Of a stretch of 64,000 nt of DNA, positions 1 through 7,023 are shown in pieces. The position numbers were made by a program, and so were the translations under genes. How positions within the stretch are numbered: the stretch's first letter is position 1; each line of letters begins with the position of its first letter. The stretch is from Myxococcota bacterium (GTDB lineage Bacteria > Myxococcota_A > UBA796 > UBA2385): positions 1-64,000 of the forward strand of contig JAKLKF010000015.1 in the NCBI GenBank assembly GCA_023150805.1, in the 5' to 3' direction. The notes under the pieces were generated by a model that saw nothing but the letters and a program-made list of their open reading frames with translations, was not told the origin of the DNA and made no database searches.

Positions 1-219
1 CCAGGCCGTGGCGCACGTTCCTCCCCCTGGCGCAGCCGGGGGGAGGTGCCCCGCAGGGGCGGAGGGGGGCCAGGGGCGGCGGTTCGTCCAGGGTCCGCTC
101 CCGATGGTCCCCGCCATGACGCACGTTCCTCTCCCTGGCGGCGACCAGGCCGTGGCGCACGTTCCTCCCCCTGGCGCAGCCGGGGGGAGGTGCCCCGCAG
201 GGGCGGAGGGGGGCCAGGG
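1..219. repeat. Two 75-bp direct repeats with double hairpins
   Basis: Bases 1-75 recur identically at 145-219 (offset 144). A partial third copy of the same opening motif (GCACGTTCCT) lies at 121-130. Each unit contains two potential hairpins: CCTCCCCC pairing with GGGGGAGG around a short loop, then GCCCC-gca-GGGGC. This looks like a REP/BIME-style palindromic element. It ends just before the Rhs reading frame and may mark the rearrangement that removed the 5' part of that gene. The window starts inside the array, so its full size is unknown. Confidence 0.75.
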
Positions 220-245
220 CAGATCGGCCATCCAGGATCGGCGTT

Positions 246-2447
246 GTGGAGCGGGTCGCCACCTCGCCCGACACCAGCACGCTGTCCCACAGCTACGACG
301 CCGGCGGCCGGCTGCTTGCCATCGAGGGGTCCCTGGTCCATGATCCCGGGACCAGGGACTTCGTGACCAGCATCGCCTACAACGCCCGCGGCCAGCGCAC
401 CGAAGTGGTGTACGGCAATGACACGCGGACCCGTTCCACCTACGACCCGCACCGCTTCTGGCCCACGCGCATCCTGACCGAGCGTACCAGCGACAGCCCC
501 GCGACCAAGCTGCAAGACCTGGCCCTGTCCTACGACGTCGTCGGCAACGTCATCGGCATCACGGACGCCGCCCAGCAGACCGAGTTCTTCGCCAACGTCC
601 AGGTCGACGCCGACCAGGCCTTCGCCTACGACGCGCTCTACCGGCTGGTGAGCGCCACCGGCCGCGAGAAGGCGGCCCTGGCCCAGCCCGGTGCGGCCGA
701 CCCGACGCCAGGCGGCGTGCCCGACGGCGGCGCCGCCAACACGGTCATGGCCCGGTACACCGAGGAGTTCCAGTACGACCAGGCCGGCAACCTCACGGAG
801 ATGAAGCACATCCGGGGTGGCTCCACCGTCTGGCGCCGCGGCTACGCCGTGGCGGCCGACAGCAACCGACTGGTCAAGAGCAGCGTGCCGGGCGACGATC
901 CGGACGACCCGGGCACCTACAGCGACCTGTACACGACCTCGGCGCGCGGCGCGATCGTGCGCATGCCCCACCTGCGAAGCGGCATGGACAACCTGGTGCC
1001 CGACCACCGGGACCAGGTCCGCAAGGCCGAGCTGAACAGCAGCGGGGACGTGGCCTGGTACGCGTATGGCGCCGACAAGAAGCGGGTGATGAAGCGTGTG
1101 ATCCGCGGGCAGAACGTCGAGGACCGCATCTACGTCGGCGGCTGGGAGGTGTGGCGCAAGCGCGTGAGCGGGGCCTTGCAGGAGGCGCGCGAGACGCTGC
1201 ACGTCCTCGACGGCGACAAGCGGGTGTGCCTGGTCGAGAGCGTCACCGTCCACCCGACCCTGTCCACGCCGATGGTGCTGTTCCGCTTCCAACTCGGCAA
1301 CCAGGTCGACAGCGCCTCGCTGGAGGTCGACGAAGCTGGGGCGGTCCTCAGCTATGAGGAGTACCACCCCTACGGCAGCACCGCGTGGTGGGCGGAGAAG
1401 AGTGGGGTCGAGGTCAGTCGGAAGCGGTACCGGTACACCGGGATGGAGCGGGACGAGGAGACGGGGCTGCAGGTGCACCACCACCGGTACTACGCGCCCT
1501 GGTTGGGGCGGTGGACGAGCGCCGACCCGGCGGGGCTGGTGGATGGGGGGAATCGGTGGGGGTATGCGCGGGGGCGGCCGACGGGGGGGAGGGATCCGAG
1601 TGGGCTTGAGACCAGTTCAGGTTCTGACAGCAAGAAGGAGTCGGACAGCTCCGACGGTGCATCACCAGCGATGAGTGTGACCGATTCTCGGGCGGGTCCA
1701 GATGCCACTCCGGCGGAAGTCCGCGCTGTCGCAGAGCAGGCCGGCTGGGGGTATCCCGCCGATGTCGTACCCGAATGGAACCCCGAGACGGGCAAGTGGA
1801 ATGTCGGCGAGAAAGTCTGGAAGCTACCGGATGACGACACCTGGGCGCGCCGAGAGGGCGCTCCTCCGTCTGGAGGTGCGTGGAACGCCAATAAGCACCG
1901 CCTCTACGGAACACCGTTCGGCATCGGAATGGTCGGCGCCTTCGACAAGGCGATCCAGGGGCCGACGGGCGTGAGCCAGGAAGTCGAAACCCAGCTCGGC
2001 ATTGGAGGACCAGTCAGTCTGCTCTTCCGTGCAGGCGGCCGGGCTCTTGCTCTGGCGAGGAGACTCTCACCCGTTCACCAGCTCAGGAGTGGGATTGAGC
2101 GGGCTACGGCAGAGGGCCTGTATGAGGGGGCGGAGGAAGCGGTAAGCAACCTTGCGCCAAGATTCCGGATTGCGCCGACCGTCGGTGAGTACCTCTCTGC
2201 CAAGGCCCCCATGCAAGTGACGCCGGGCGTTCGCACTCTAACAGGTCGGCACGTGAACGACATCGGACGAGTGGAGCCGTGGAGAGCGCATTTCGACGAG
2301 TATGGTAGACTGATTGGACGAACCGACTACAATGCCGGAAACAAAGCTGCCGGCATACCGGATATTCACTACCACACCTACGAGTGGGGGCGTGGAAAGA
2401 CGCCTCTCGAAACAGGAAGCCACCTCCCCGGGGAGTATGTGCCATGA
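246..2447 (+). CDS. Rhs-family protein, C-terminal part with variable tip (5'-truncated)
   Basis: Residues 1 to about 450 carry degenerate YD repeats (SYDAGGRLLA, EEFQYDQAGNLTEMK). They end in an Rhs core signature near residues 395-455: the RYRYTGMERDEETGL motif, then RYYAPWLGRWTSADP, closing with RDPSG. Downstream is a non-repetitive tip of about 280 residues ending in a conserved-looking block (WRAHFDEYGRLIGRTDYN, IPDIHYHTYEW, HLPGEY). This is the layout of Rhs/YD polymorphic toxins, where the core forms a shell and the tip is the effector. Full Rhs proteins are usually well over 1,000 residues. Here an in-frame stop at 117-119 and repeats at 1-219 replace the N-terminal half, so this is a displaced 3' end or a truncated gene. 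The GTG start at 246 is nominal. The tip family is not firmly identified; the His-rich block resembles a polymorphic-toxin nuclease-type domain. The stop overlaps the next gene by four bases. Confidence 0.8.
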   Translation: MERVATSPDTSTLSHSYDAGGRLLAIEGSLVHDPGTRDFVTSIAYNARGQRTEVVYGNDTRTRSTYDPHRFWPTRILTERTSDSPATKLQDLALSYDVVGNVIGITDAAQQTEFFANVQVDADQAFAYDALYRLVSATGREKAALAQPGAADPTPGGVPDGGAANTVMARYTEEFQYDQAGNLTEMKHIRGGSTVWRRGYAVAADSNRLVKSSVPGDDPDDPGTYSDLYTTSARGAIVRMPHLRSGMDNLVPDHRDQVRKAELNSSGDVAWYAYGADKKRVMKRVIRGQNVEDRIYVGGWEVWRKRVSGALQEARETLHVLDGDKRVCLVESVTVHPTLSTPMVLFRFQLGNQVDSASLEVDEAGAVLSYEEYHPYGSTAWWAEKSGVEVSRKRYRYTGMERDEETGLQVHHHRYYAPWLGRWTSADPAGLVDGGNRWGYARGRPTGGRDPSGLETSSGSDSKKESDSSDGASPAMSVTDSRAGPDATPAEVRAVAEQAGWGYPADVVPEWNPETGKWNVGEKVWKLPDDDTWARREGAPPSGGAWNANKHRLYGTPFGIGMVGAFDKAIQGPTGVSQEVETQLGIGGPVSLLFRAGGRALALARRLSPVHQLRSGIERATAEGLYEGAEEAVSNLAPRFRIAPTVGEYLSAKAPMQVTPGVRTLTGRHVNDIGRVEPWRAHFDEYGRLIGRTDYNAGNKAAGIPDIHYHTYEWGRGKTPLETGSHLPGEYVP

Positions 2448-2800
2448 CACGGAAGATCGAGGAGTACTGGAGCCTGACGCCCTCGCGTTTCAGGTTCTTA
2501 GAATCCATGGTGCTGGATCGGCGGCTTTGCGAGCATGCTGCCGAGCCTTACAACCTTACTTTGACGCTGGTGGACGAGCCCACCGCTTCGTCGAACAGAG
2601 CGTGCTTTCGATTTTACGGCGTGTTTGGCTTGAAGGTCGGAGATATTGATGGACTGAAGGGGCTTCTTTTCGAGGTCCGTGACGTGAGTGACAGGCAGAT
2701 GGAGGGGCTTCGTTACCGAGTCATTGATGCAGAGAATGGGTGCATTGTCTTCTATTGTCTGGACTTCTCGTTCGAGGTTCTCGGCCGAAACCCGGGGTGA
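2444..2800 (+). CDS. Putative immunity protein for the Rhs tip
   Basis: This 118-residue cytosolic protein is not recognised as a named family. It starts at ATG 2444, overlapping the Rhs stop (ATGA), the arrangement typical of a toxin tip and its cognate immunity gene. It has no signal peptide or membrane segment. It mixes acidic and aromatic residues (EEYWSLTPSRF, IVFYCLDFSFEVL), and alternating hydrophobics suggest an alpha/beta immunity fold. Base composition is visibly poorer in GC than the neighbours, with many T- and A-ending codons, as is common for horizontally exchanged tip/immunity cassettes. The immunity role is inferred from position, size and composition only. Confidence 0.6.
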   Translation: MTRKIEEYWSLTPSRFRFLESMVLDRRLCEHAAEPYNLTLTLVDEPTASSNRACFRFYGVFGLKVGDIDGLKGLLFEVRDVSDRQMEGLRYRVIDAENGCIVFYCLDFSFEVLGRNPG

Positions 2801-2889
2801 GGACGCACGCCTTGCCACTCACCTCCCGCCCGTTCAAGCCGCACCCACCCACCCCCACCGGGAAGGGAAGGCCGGTGTCATGACAGTGA

Positions 2890-2922
2890 GTCGGGGTCAG
2901 GACGTGCCACTTGCCCCTCAAC
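2890..2922 (+). repeat. Interspersed repeat, copy A (flanks fic)
   Basis: The block GTCGGGGTCAGGACG followed by CCACTTGCC and CTCAAC matches 4550-4582 in the same orientation, with three mismatches over about 33 bases. The two copies bracket the Fic gene. Similar GGGGTCAGGAC-type intergenic motifs are familiar near REP-type elements, but no transposase is present here. Confidence 0.6.
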
Positions 2923-3010
2923 GTCTACGCCGCCAAGACTGCGCCCGCTCCACCGCCAGCTCCCCGTGCTCGCGCCCCCACTTCGCCCCCGCCGCCTGCG
3001 TCCACCCCAC

Positions 3011-3076
3011 CTTTGTCTTGGCGTCTTCGCGCGAGGCTGACCTTCTGGGATCGCGCAAAGGCGCAGAGGCGCGAAG
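3011..3076. repeat. Hairpin-bearing intergenic repeat
   Basis: The segment has the form of the widespread 'GGCGTCTTCGCGCGAG ... CGCGCAAAGGCGCAGAGGCG' intergenic repeat of environmental bacteria. CTTCGCGC at 3025-3032 is the perfect complement of GCGCGAAG at 3069-3076. It is non-coding, and no second copy was found in this window. Confidence 0.45.
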
Positions 3077-3106
3077 CACAGGAAGCCGGGGGAAGGGCGA
3101 GCAAGG

Positions 3107-3136
3107 TCATGGGCAGGACCCGTCGCCTGCCCATGA
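3107..3136. repeat. Perfect 11-bp stem-loop
   Basis: TCATGGGCAGG (3107-3117) is the exact reverse complement of CCTGCCCATGA (3126-3136), with an 8-base loop. There is no T-run on either side, so it is not a classical intrinsic terminator. It lies about 165 bases past the Fic stop codon and could protect or end that transcript. Confidence 0.6.
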
Positions 3137-3300
3137 AGTCCCGCCCTTTCCAGACCCATCGCGCGCCCGCGTCGCTGGACCCGGGCCCCCTCTCTGCCTC
3201 CCGCTCCGATGCCACGGGCCGGTCGTCCTCGGCGCTCTCCGCCAGTCCCGCCACCTCCCCGCACCCTCGCGCGGCCCGCCCGGGCTCCCATCCTTCCCCG

Positions 3301-4404
3301 TCAGTCCCCCAGCTCCGTGCCCGCTCGCAGGATCGCGACGTAGCGGGTGAACTGCCAGGCCCGGTCGCGCTTGCGGGCGTCGACGGGCGCCAGGATGCCC
3401 GCATCCTCCAGCACCTGAACGGCCTTGCCCGCGGCGGGTCGCGAGCAGTCGAGGAGGGCAACCACCCGGCTCACCGTGACGACGGGATGCTCGGGCAGCA
3501 GCTCGAACAGCCGGAGGGCGATGACCGTGGCGTCCGGGCGCGCCAGCAAGGCCGCCCGCCCCGCGGTGACCACCTCGTGTAGCCGCCTGGCCGTCCCGAC
3601 CGCCTCGTCGGCGACGACCGCGACCCCCTCCAGGAAGAAGGCCAGCCATCCTTCCCAGTCGCCCTCCTCCCGGACCGCGCTGAGGCGCCGGTAGTACTCG
3701 GCGCGGTGCTGCTTGAGGAAGAGGCTCAGGTACAGCAGGGGCCGGCTCGACAGGCCCCAGTGCCGCAGCAGCAGGGTGATGAGCAGCCGCCCCAGGCGCC
3801 CGTTGCCGTCCAGGTAGGGGTGCAGGGTCTCGAACTGCACGTGCAGCAGGCCCACCCGCACCAAGGGGGGAAGCGCGTCGTCGGCGTGCATGGCCCGCTC
3901 GAAGTCGCCCAGCAGCTCAGGCAGGCGGCGCGGGGGCGGGGGCACGAAGGCGGCGTTGCCGGGCCGGGTGCCCCCGATCCAGTTCTGGGACCGCCGCACC
4001 TGGCCGGGCTGCTTGCTGCGCCCACGCGCTCCCTGGAGCAGGCGGCGGTGGGCCTCCGACAGCATGCGCATCGACAGCGGCAGCCCGTCGTCGCGCGGCA
4101 GCTCCGCCCAGGCCCACTTCAGCGCGTCCAGGTAGCCGCAGACCTCCTCCACGTCCGCGTCGGCGGGTGGGCCGCCCGCGGCCTCGACCTCCAGCAGGTC
4201 CAGCAGCGTGGCCTGCGTCCCCTCGATCTGCGCGGAGAGCACGGCCTCCTTGCGGACGAAGGCGTACACGAACCACTCGACCGAGGGCACCATGGCGCCC
4301 GCGAGGTCCAGGCGCAGCAGGGCTTTCTCGGCACGCCGGAGCAGGTCCTGCAGCGGCGGGTCGAGGACCACGGGCGGGTCGGCGGGCGGAAGGGGGAAGG
4401 GCAC
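3301..4404 (-). CDS. Fic-domain protein (predicted AMP transferase) with C-terminal winged helix
   Basis: Class II Fic protein. An N-terminal inhibitory motif SAQIEGT fits (S/T)xxxE(G/N). The catalytic Fic loop HPYLDGNGRLGR holds the His base and the anion-binding GNGR. A C-terminal helix-turn-helix-like region follows (VVTVSRVVALLDCSRPAAGKAVQVLEDAG, taken in parts). Such proteins usually transfer AMP to target hydroxyls and are self-inhibited by the Glu of the N-terminal motif. GTG 4404 is the first conventional start, but coding similarity continues upstream in frame to 4458 (VSVAGENVDAFVPFPLPP is typical of the family N-terminus). There the frame meets TGA directly after an ATG that sits behind a perfect AAGGAGGT. 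The true start is therefore CTG 4456-4458, or the gene carries a one-base shift. Two palindromes lie just upstream and suggest autoregulation. Confidence 0.88.
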   Translation of the reverse strand: MPFPLPPADPPVVLDPPLQDLLRRAEKALLRLDLAGAMVPSVEWFVYAFVRKEAVLSAQIEGTQATLLDLLEVEAAGGPPADADVEEVCGYLDALKWAWAELPRDDGLPLSMRMLSEAHRRLLQGARGRSKQPGQVRRSQNWIGGTRPGNAAFVPPPPRRLPELLGDFERAMHADDALPPLVRVGLLHVQFETLHPYLDGNGRLGRLLITLLLRHWGLSSRPLLYLSLFLKQHRAEYYRRLSAVREEGDWEGWLAFFLEGVAVVADEAVGTARRLHEVVTAGRAALLARPDATVIALRLFELLPEHPVVTVSRVVALLDCSRPAAGKAVQVLEDAGILAPVDARKRDRAWQFTRYVAILRAGTELGD

Positions 4405-4470
4405 GAAGGCGTCGACGTTCTCGCCCGCGACCGAGACCCGGTCGGTGAGGCCGGTCAGCCTTCACATGGG

Positions 4471-4478
4471 ACCTCCTT
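4471..4478 (-). promoter_or_regulatory. Strong Shine-Dalgarno before a dead-end ATG-TGA
   Basis: On the minus strand AAGGAGGT is followed after three bases by ATG (4467-4465) and immediately by TGA (4464-4462). The Fic-coding frame begins just after that stop (CTG 4458-4456). A GTG overlapping the ATG (4465-4463) is one base out of phase with Fic. This is either a minimal start-stop leader that tunes translation or a frameshift at the gene start. Confidence 0.55.
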
Positions 4479-4496
4479 GTGAAGCGATCGCTTCAC
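4479..4496. promoter_or_regulatory. Operator-like palindrome 1 (fic upstream)
   Basis: GTGAAGCGATCGCTTCAC is a perfect 18-bp palindrome abutting the ribosome binding site. Its core AAGCGATCGCTT recurs at 4513-4524. The centres are 31 bp apart, about three helical turns, so two dimers would bind the same face. The helix-turn-helix at the C-terminus of Fic is a candidate ligand; the regulator is inferred. Confidence 0.6.
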
Positions 4497-4512
4497 GGGT
4501 GGAGGCGCTGAC

Positions 4513-4524
4513 AAGCGATCGCTT
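4513..4524. promoter_or_regulatory. Operator-like palindrome 2 (fic upstream)
   Basis: AAGCGATCGCTT is a perfect 12-bp palindrome identical to the core of the 4479-4496 palindrome, about three turns upstream of it relative to the Fic gene. Confidence 0.55.
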
Positions 4525-4549
4525 CGTGGCGATCCACGGTGTGCAGGAG

Positions 4550-4582
4550 GTCGGGGTCAGGACGCTCCACTTGCCACTCAAC
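4550..4582 (+). repeat. Interspersed repeat, copy B (flanks fic)
   Basis: Second copy of the 2890-2922 repeat in direct orientation, with three mismatches. With copy A it encloses the Fic gene, its palindromes and the 3' stem-loop in a segment of about 1.7 kb. Confidence 0.6.
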
Positions 4583-4739
4583 CCTTGCCTCGTCCACACG
4601 CACCCGCCCGCCGCGCCCCGCCCCGCAACCTGACAGCATGCCCCCCCATTCTTCCGTCCCCTCCACCCCGACCCCCTCGCCGACGCTGTCCCCAGCACCA
4701 TCCTCGCACCCCGCACCCTGTCCCCATCAGGGCCGGTCT

Positions 4740-5198
4740 CTGCGGGAGACGGTTCGTCTGGGCGCCTATATGGGGAGCCACCTGGCCCAGCGCCCCCCGC
4801 TCCCTCGGGGGGCGTTGTCGTCTCGGGGTCCCCATCGCGCAGCCCGGCAGGGAGCACGGCCTGCAGGTGGCGCTGACGCGGGCCGGCGGCGCGGCGGCGG
4901 ACCTGCGAGGGCCGGGCCGCGGGCCGGGGCCAGGTGCCATGGCCCGGCGGGCCGCCCTCGACGCCGCCCATCGCGGGCGGTCGCGGGCTCGGCGCGCGCG
5001 CGGTTGGTGGCGCTGACGACGGCGCTGCACCTGGGCTTCGACGCCCTCGGCGCGATGGCCTGGAGGACAGACCTGCGCGTCGTCGACTCCGGCGGCCTGG
5101 GCTCCTGGAGCGGGAGGCAGCACGACCGGCCCGAGGGCTGGAGCCTCGCCCGACGGTGCGCCAAGGGGGAGAAGGCCCGAAATGGGATCAAAGGATAA
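4740..5198 (+). pseudogene. Possible decayed membrane-glycosyltransferase remnant
   Basis: This lies within a stretch of about 770 bases with no intact gene. Two short peptides in one frame look natural: LRETVRLGAYMGSHLA near the start and ALGAMAWRTDLRVVDSGGLG near 5045-5100. Both resemble C-terminal segments of polytopic glycosyltransferases (ETVRLGRWL..., AWRTDLxVVDxLGL). The sequence between them is low-complexity and the expected residues are missing, so any gene is badly eroded. It could equally be chance similarity in GC-rich DNA. No other feature was recognised from 4583 to 5293. Confidence 0.2.
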
Positions 5199-5293
5199 CA
5201 GCCGGCACCTGCACGACGTCTGAAATACGCGAGGTGGTACCTGTACAACCGCCGCACCCACCTCCGCCTGCGCCACCACCTCCGCCCCGCCCC

Positions 5294-6985
5294 CTAGCCC
5301 AGCGGGCCGGCCAGCCGGACGCTCACGAAGCGCGCGAAGCGCTCCCGCGCGGCCTCGGTGCCGGCGTGGGCGGCGGTCTCGCCGAGCAGCACGGCCTGCA
5401 GCAGGTAGCCGGCGGTGAGCGCGATCCGCCGCGCCTCCCACTCCATCCGCGCCCGGTCGCCGTCGGCCGCCAGCGCGCGCAGCCGCTCGACCAGTCCGCC
5501 GAGCACCTGGCCCACGACCCGCAGCTCGGCGCCCAGGTCGGGGGACAGCGCCCGGGCCCGCGCGCCCAGGTCGGCCAGGACCGCGGACAGCCCCCCCTCC
5601 TTGGCCTCGGCCCGCAGCAGGTCGAGCGAGAGCACGTTGGTGGTGCCCTCCCAGATGGGCAGGGTCTGGGCGTCGCGCAGGATGCGCGGGATGCCCGTGT
5701 CCTCGACGTAGCCGGCGCCACCGAAGGCCTCGAGCGCCTCGCTGGCGACGGCGACGGCCTGCTTGCCGGTGGTGAGCTTGGCGATGGGCAGCAGCGCCCG
5801 CAGCCGCCGCTGCTCATCGGCGCTGGCCAGGCCGGTCTCGACCCGCCCCAGCAGGCCGGCCAGCTCGGCCACCAGGGCGAAGGCGCCGGCGGCCTCGGCC
5901 TGCAGCTCCTCGAGCACGCGGCGGTGGGCGGGCTGCTCGGCCACAGGGCGGCCGAAGGCGACCCGGCGGCCGGCGTAGTCCCGGGCCCAGATGGCGGCCT
6001 GGGCCATCGCCGAGCTGCTGCTGGCGGCGTTCCAGTAGCGCGTGATGTTGAGCATGGTGCTGATGCTGGGCACCCCGCGCCCGATCGCACCCACCCGGCG
6101 CGCGCGCACGCCGTGCAGGGCCAGCTCGGCGGTGGGCAGGGCCTTGGTGCCCAGCTTGTCCTTGAGCCGGCGGATCTCGATGCCGGACAGGCCCCCCTCG
6201 GCGTCGCGCTCGACCTCGACCAGGAACATGGTCAGGCCCTTGCTGCCCGGCAACACGCGGCCCTCGCCGTCGACGATGCGGGCCAGGGTCAGCGCCATCT
6301 CGCTGGTCGTCGCGCTGGTGAACCACTTGACGCCGTACAGGGCGTACTCCTCGCCGCGGTCGTCCAGCGGGCGGGCGATGGTCTCGCTCAGGCCGACGTC
6401 GCTGCCGCCGGGCCGCTCGGTCATCCACTGGCCCGAGGTGATGAACAGCTCGGGCTCCCGGGAGAGCAGGCGCGGCAGCAGGCGGGCCTGGACATCGGGC
6501 GGGCCCATGTCGAGCAGGACGCGCGCGGCGGCGTCGGTCATGGCCAGGGGGCAGGAGAAGATGGCGCTCGACGCGCTGAAGAGGTGGATGAGGGCGGCCT
6601 GGACGGTGCGGGCCCAGGGGCCCAGGTCGGCGTCGTAGCCGACGGCGACCAGGCCCTCGTTCGCCGAGAGGACCTGCAGCGCGTCCCAGGCGGGCGAGAC
6701 CTTGATGACGTCGATGCGCCGGCCCCAGGGGTCGTACCGCAAGAGCCGCGGCGGCTCTTCCTCGGCCTGGCGCATCAGGCCCCACAGCGGCCCCGCCGTG
6801 AGCTGGCCCATGCGCTCGATGGCGGGGGTGGCCCGGGCCAGCACCTCGGCCGGCAGCCGGCGCCGCAGCTCGTCCTGCAGGGCCGGGTCCGCCAGGTACA
6901 GGTCGACGGGCTGGTGGGGCTCCTGGCGGAAGGCGGCGACCTTGTCGGCGGCGGACTCGGCGATGGCGCTGGTGGGGATGGACAC
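5294..6985 (-). CDS. Acyl-CoA dehydrogenase, AidB-like
   Basis: A 563-residue FAD-dependent acyl-CoA dehydrogenase. The middle domain has the AidB-type signature SGQWMTERPGGSDVG, then KWFTSATTSEMAL and GLTMFLVEVERD. The start of the C-terminal domain has RRLKDKLGTKALPTAE, followed by the GGAGYVEDTGIPRILRDA segment and WEGTTNVLSLDLLR, which contact FAD and substrate in the family. The long N-terminal region fits AidB/isovaleryl-type paralogues rather than short beta-oxidation enzymes. GTG 6985 is preceded by GGAGG at a good distance. It would oxidise acyl-CoA or act in an alkylation-response role as AidB does; the substrate cannot be read from sequence. The upstream neighbour on the same strand, 38 bases away, is an unrelated membrane protein. 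Confidence 0.88.
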   Translation of the reverse strand: MSIPTSAIAESAADKVAAFRQEPHQPVDLYLADPALQDELRRRLPAEVLARATPAIERMGQLTAGPLWGLMRQAEEEPPRLLRYDPWGRRIDVIKVSPAWDALQVLSANEGLVAVGYDADLGPWARTVQAALIHLFSASSAIFSCPLAMTDAAARVLLDMGPPDVQARLLPRLLSREPELFITSGQWMTERPGGSDVGLSETIARPLDDRGEEYALYGVKWFTSATTSEMALTLARIVDGEGRVLPGSKGLTMFLVEVERDAEGGLSGIEIRRLKDKLGTKALPTAELALHGVRARRVGAIGRGVPSISTMLNITRYWNAASSSSAMAQAAIWARDYAGRRVAFGRPVAEQPAHRRVLEELQAEAAGAFALVAELAGLLGRVETGLASADEQRRLRALLPIAKLTTGKQAVAVASEALEAFGGAGYVEDTGIPRILRDAQTLPIWEGTTNVLSLDLLRAEAKEGGLSAVLADLGARARALSPDLGAELRVVGQVLGGLVERLRALAADGDRARMEWEARRIALTAGYLLQAVLLGETAAHAGTEAARERFARFVSVRLAGPLG

Positions 6986-7023
6986 GGGGCCTCCAGGGCG
7001 GTCCCCTCCCCTATCCGGTCCCC

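Larger units (their letters stand above)
2801..3300. other. Intergenic region with repeats, no gene
   Basis: This 500-base gap separates the Rhs/immunity pair from the 3' end of the Fic gene. Reading frames on both strands here are low-complexity Pro/Arg/Ala runs with no recognisable domain. It holds one copy of an interspersed repeat (2890-2922), a hairpin-bearing repeat (3011-3076) and a strong stem-loop (3107-3136), listed separately. No promoter or RNA gene was recognised. Confidence 0.6.

Noticed and set aside
3107-3136. Intrinsic terminator for the Fic transcript
   Set aside because: The stem is strong, but no T-run follows on the minus strand, and it lies about 165 bases past the stop.
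4479-4524. HIP1-type GCGATCGC octamers as a genome-wide repeat
   Set aside because: Only this pair was noticed. The long perfect palindrome and three-turn spacing fit an operator better than a scattered HIP1 word.
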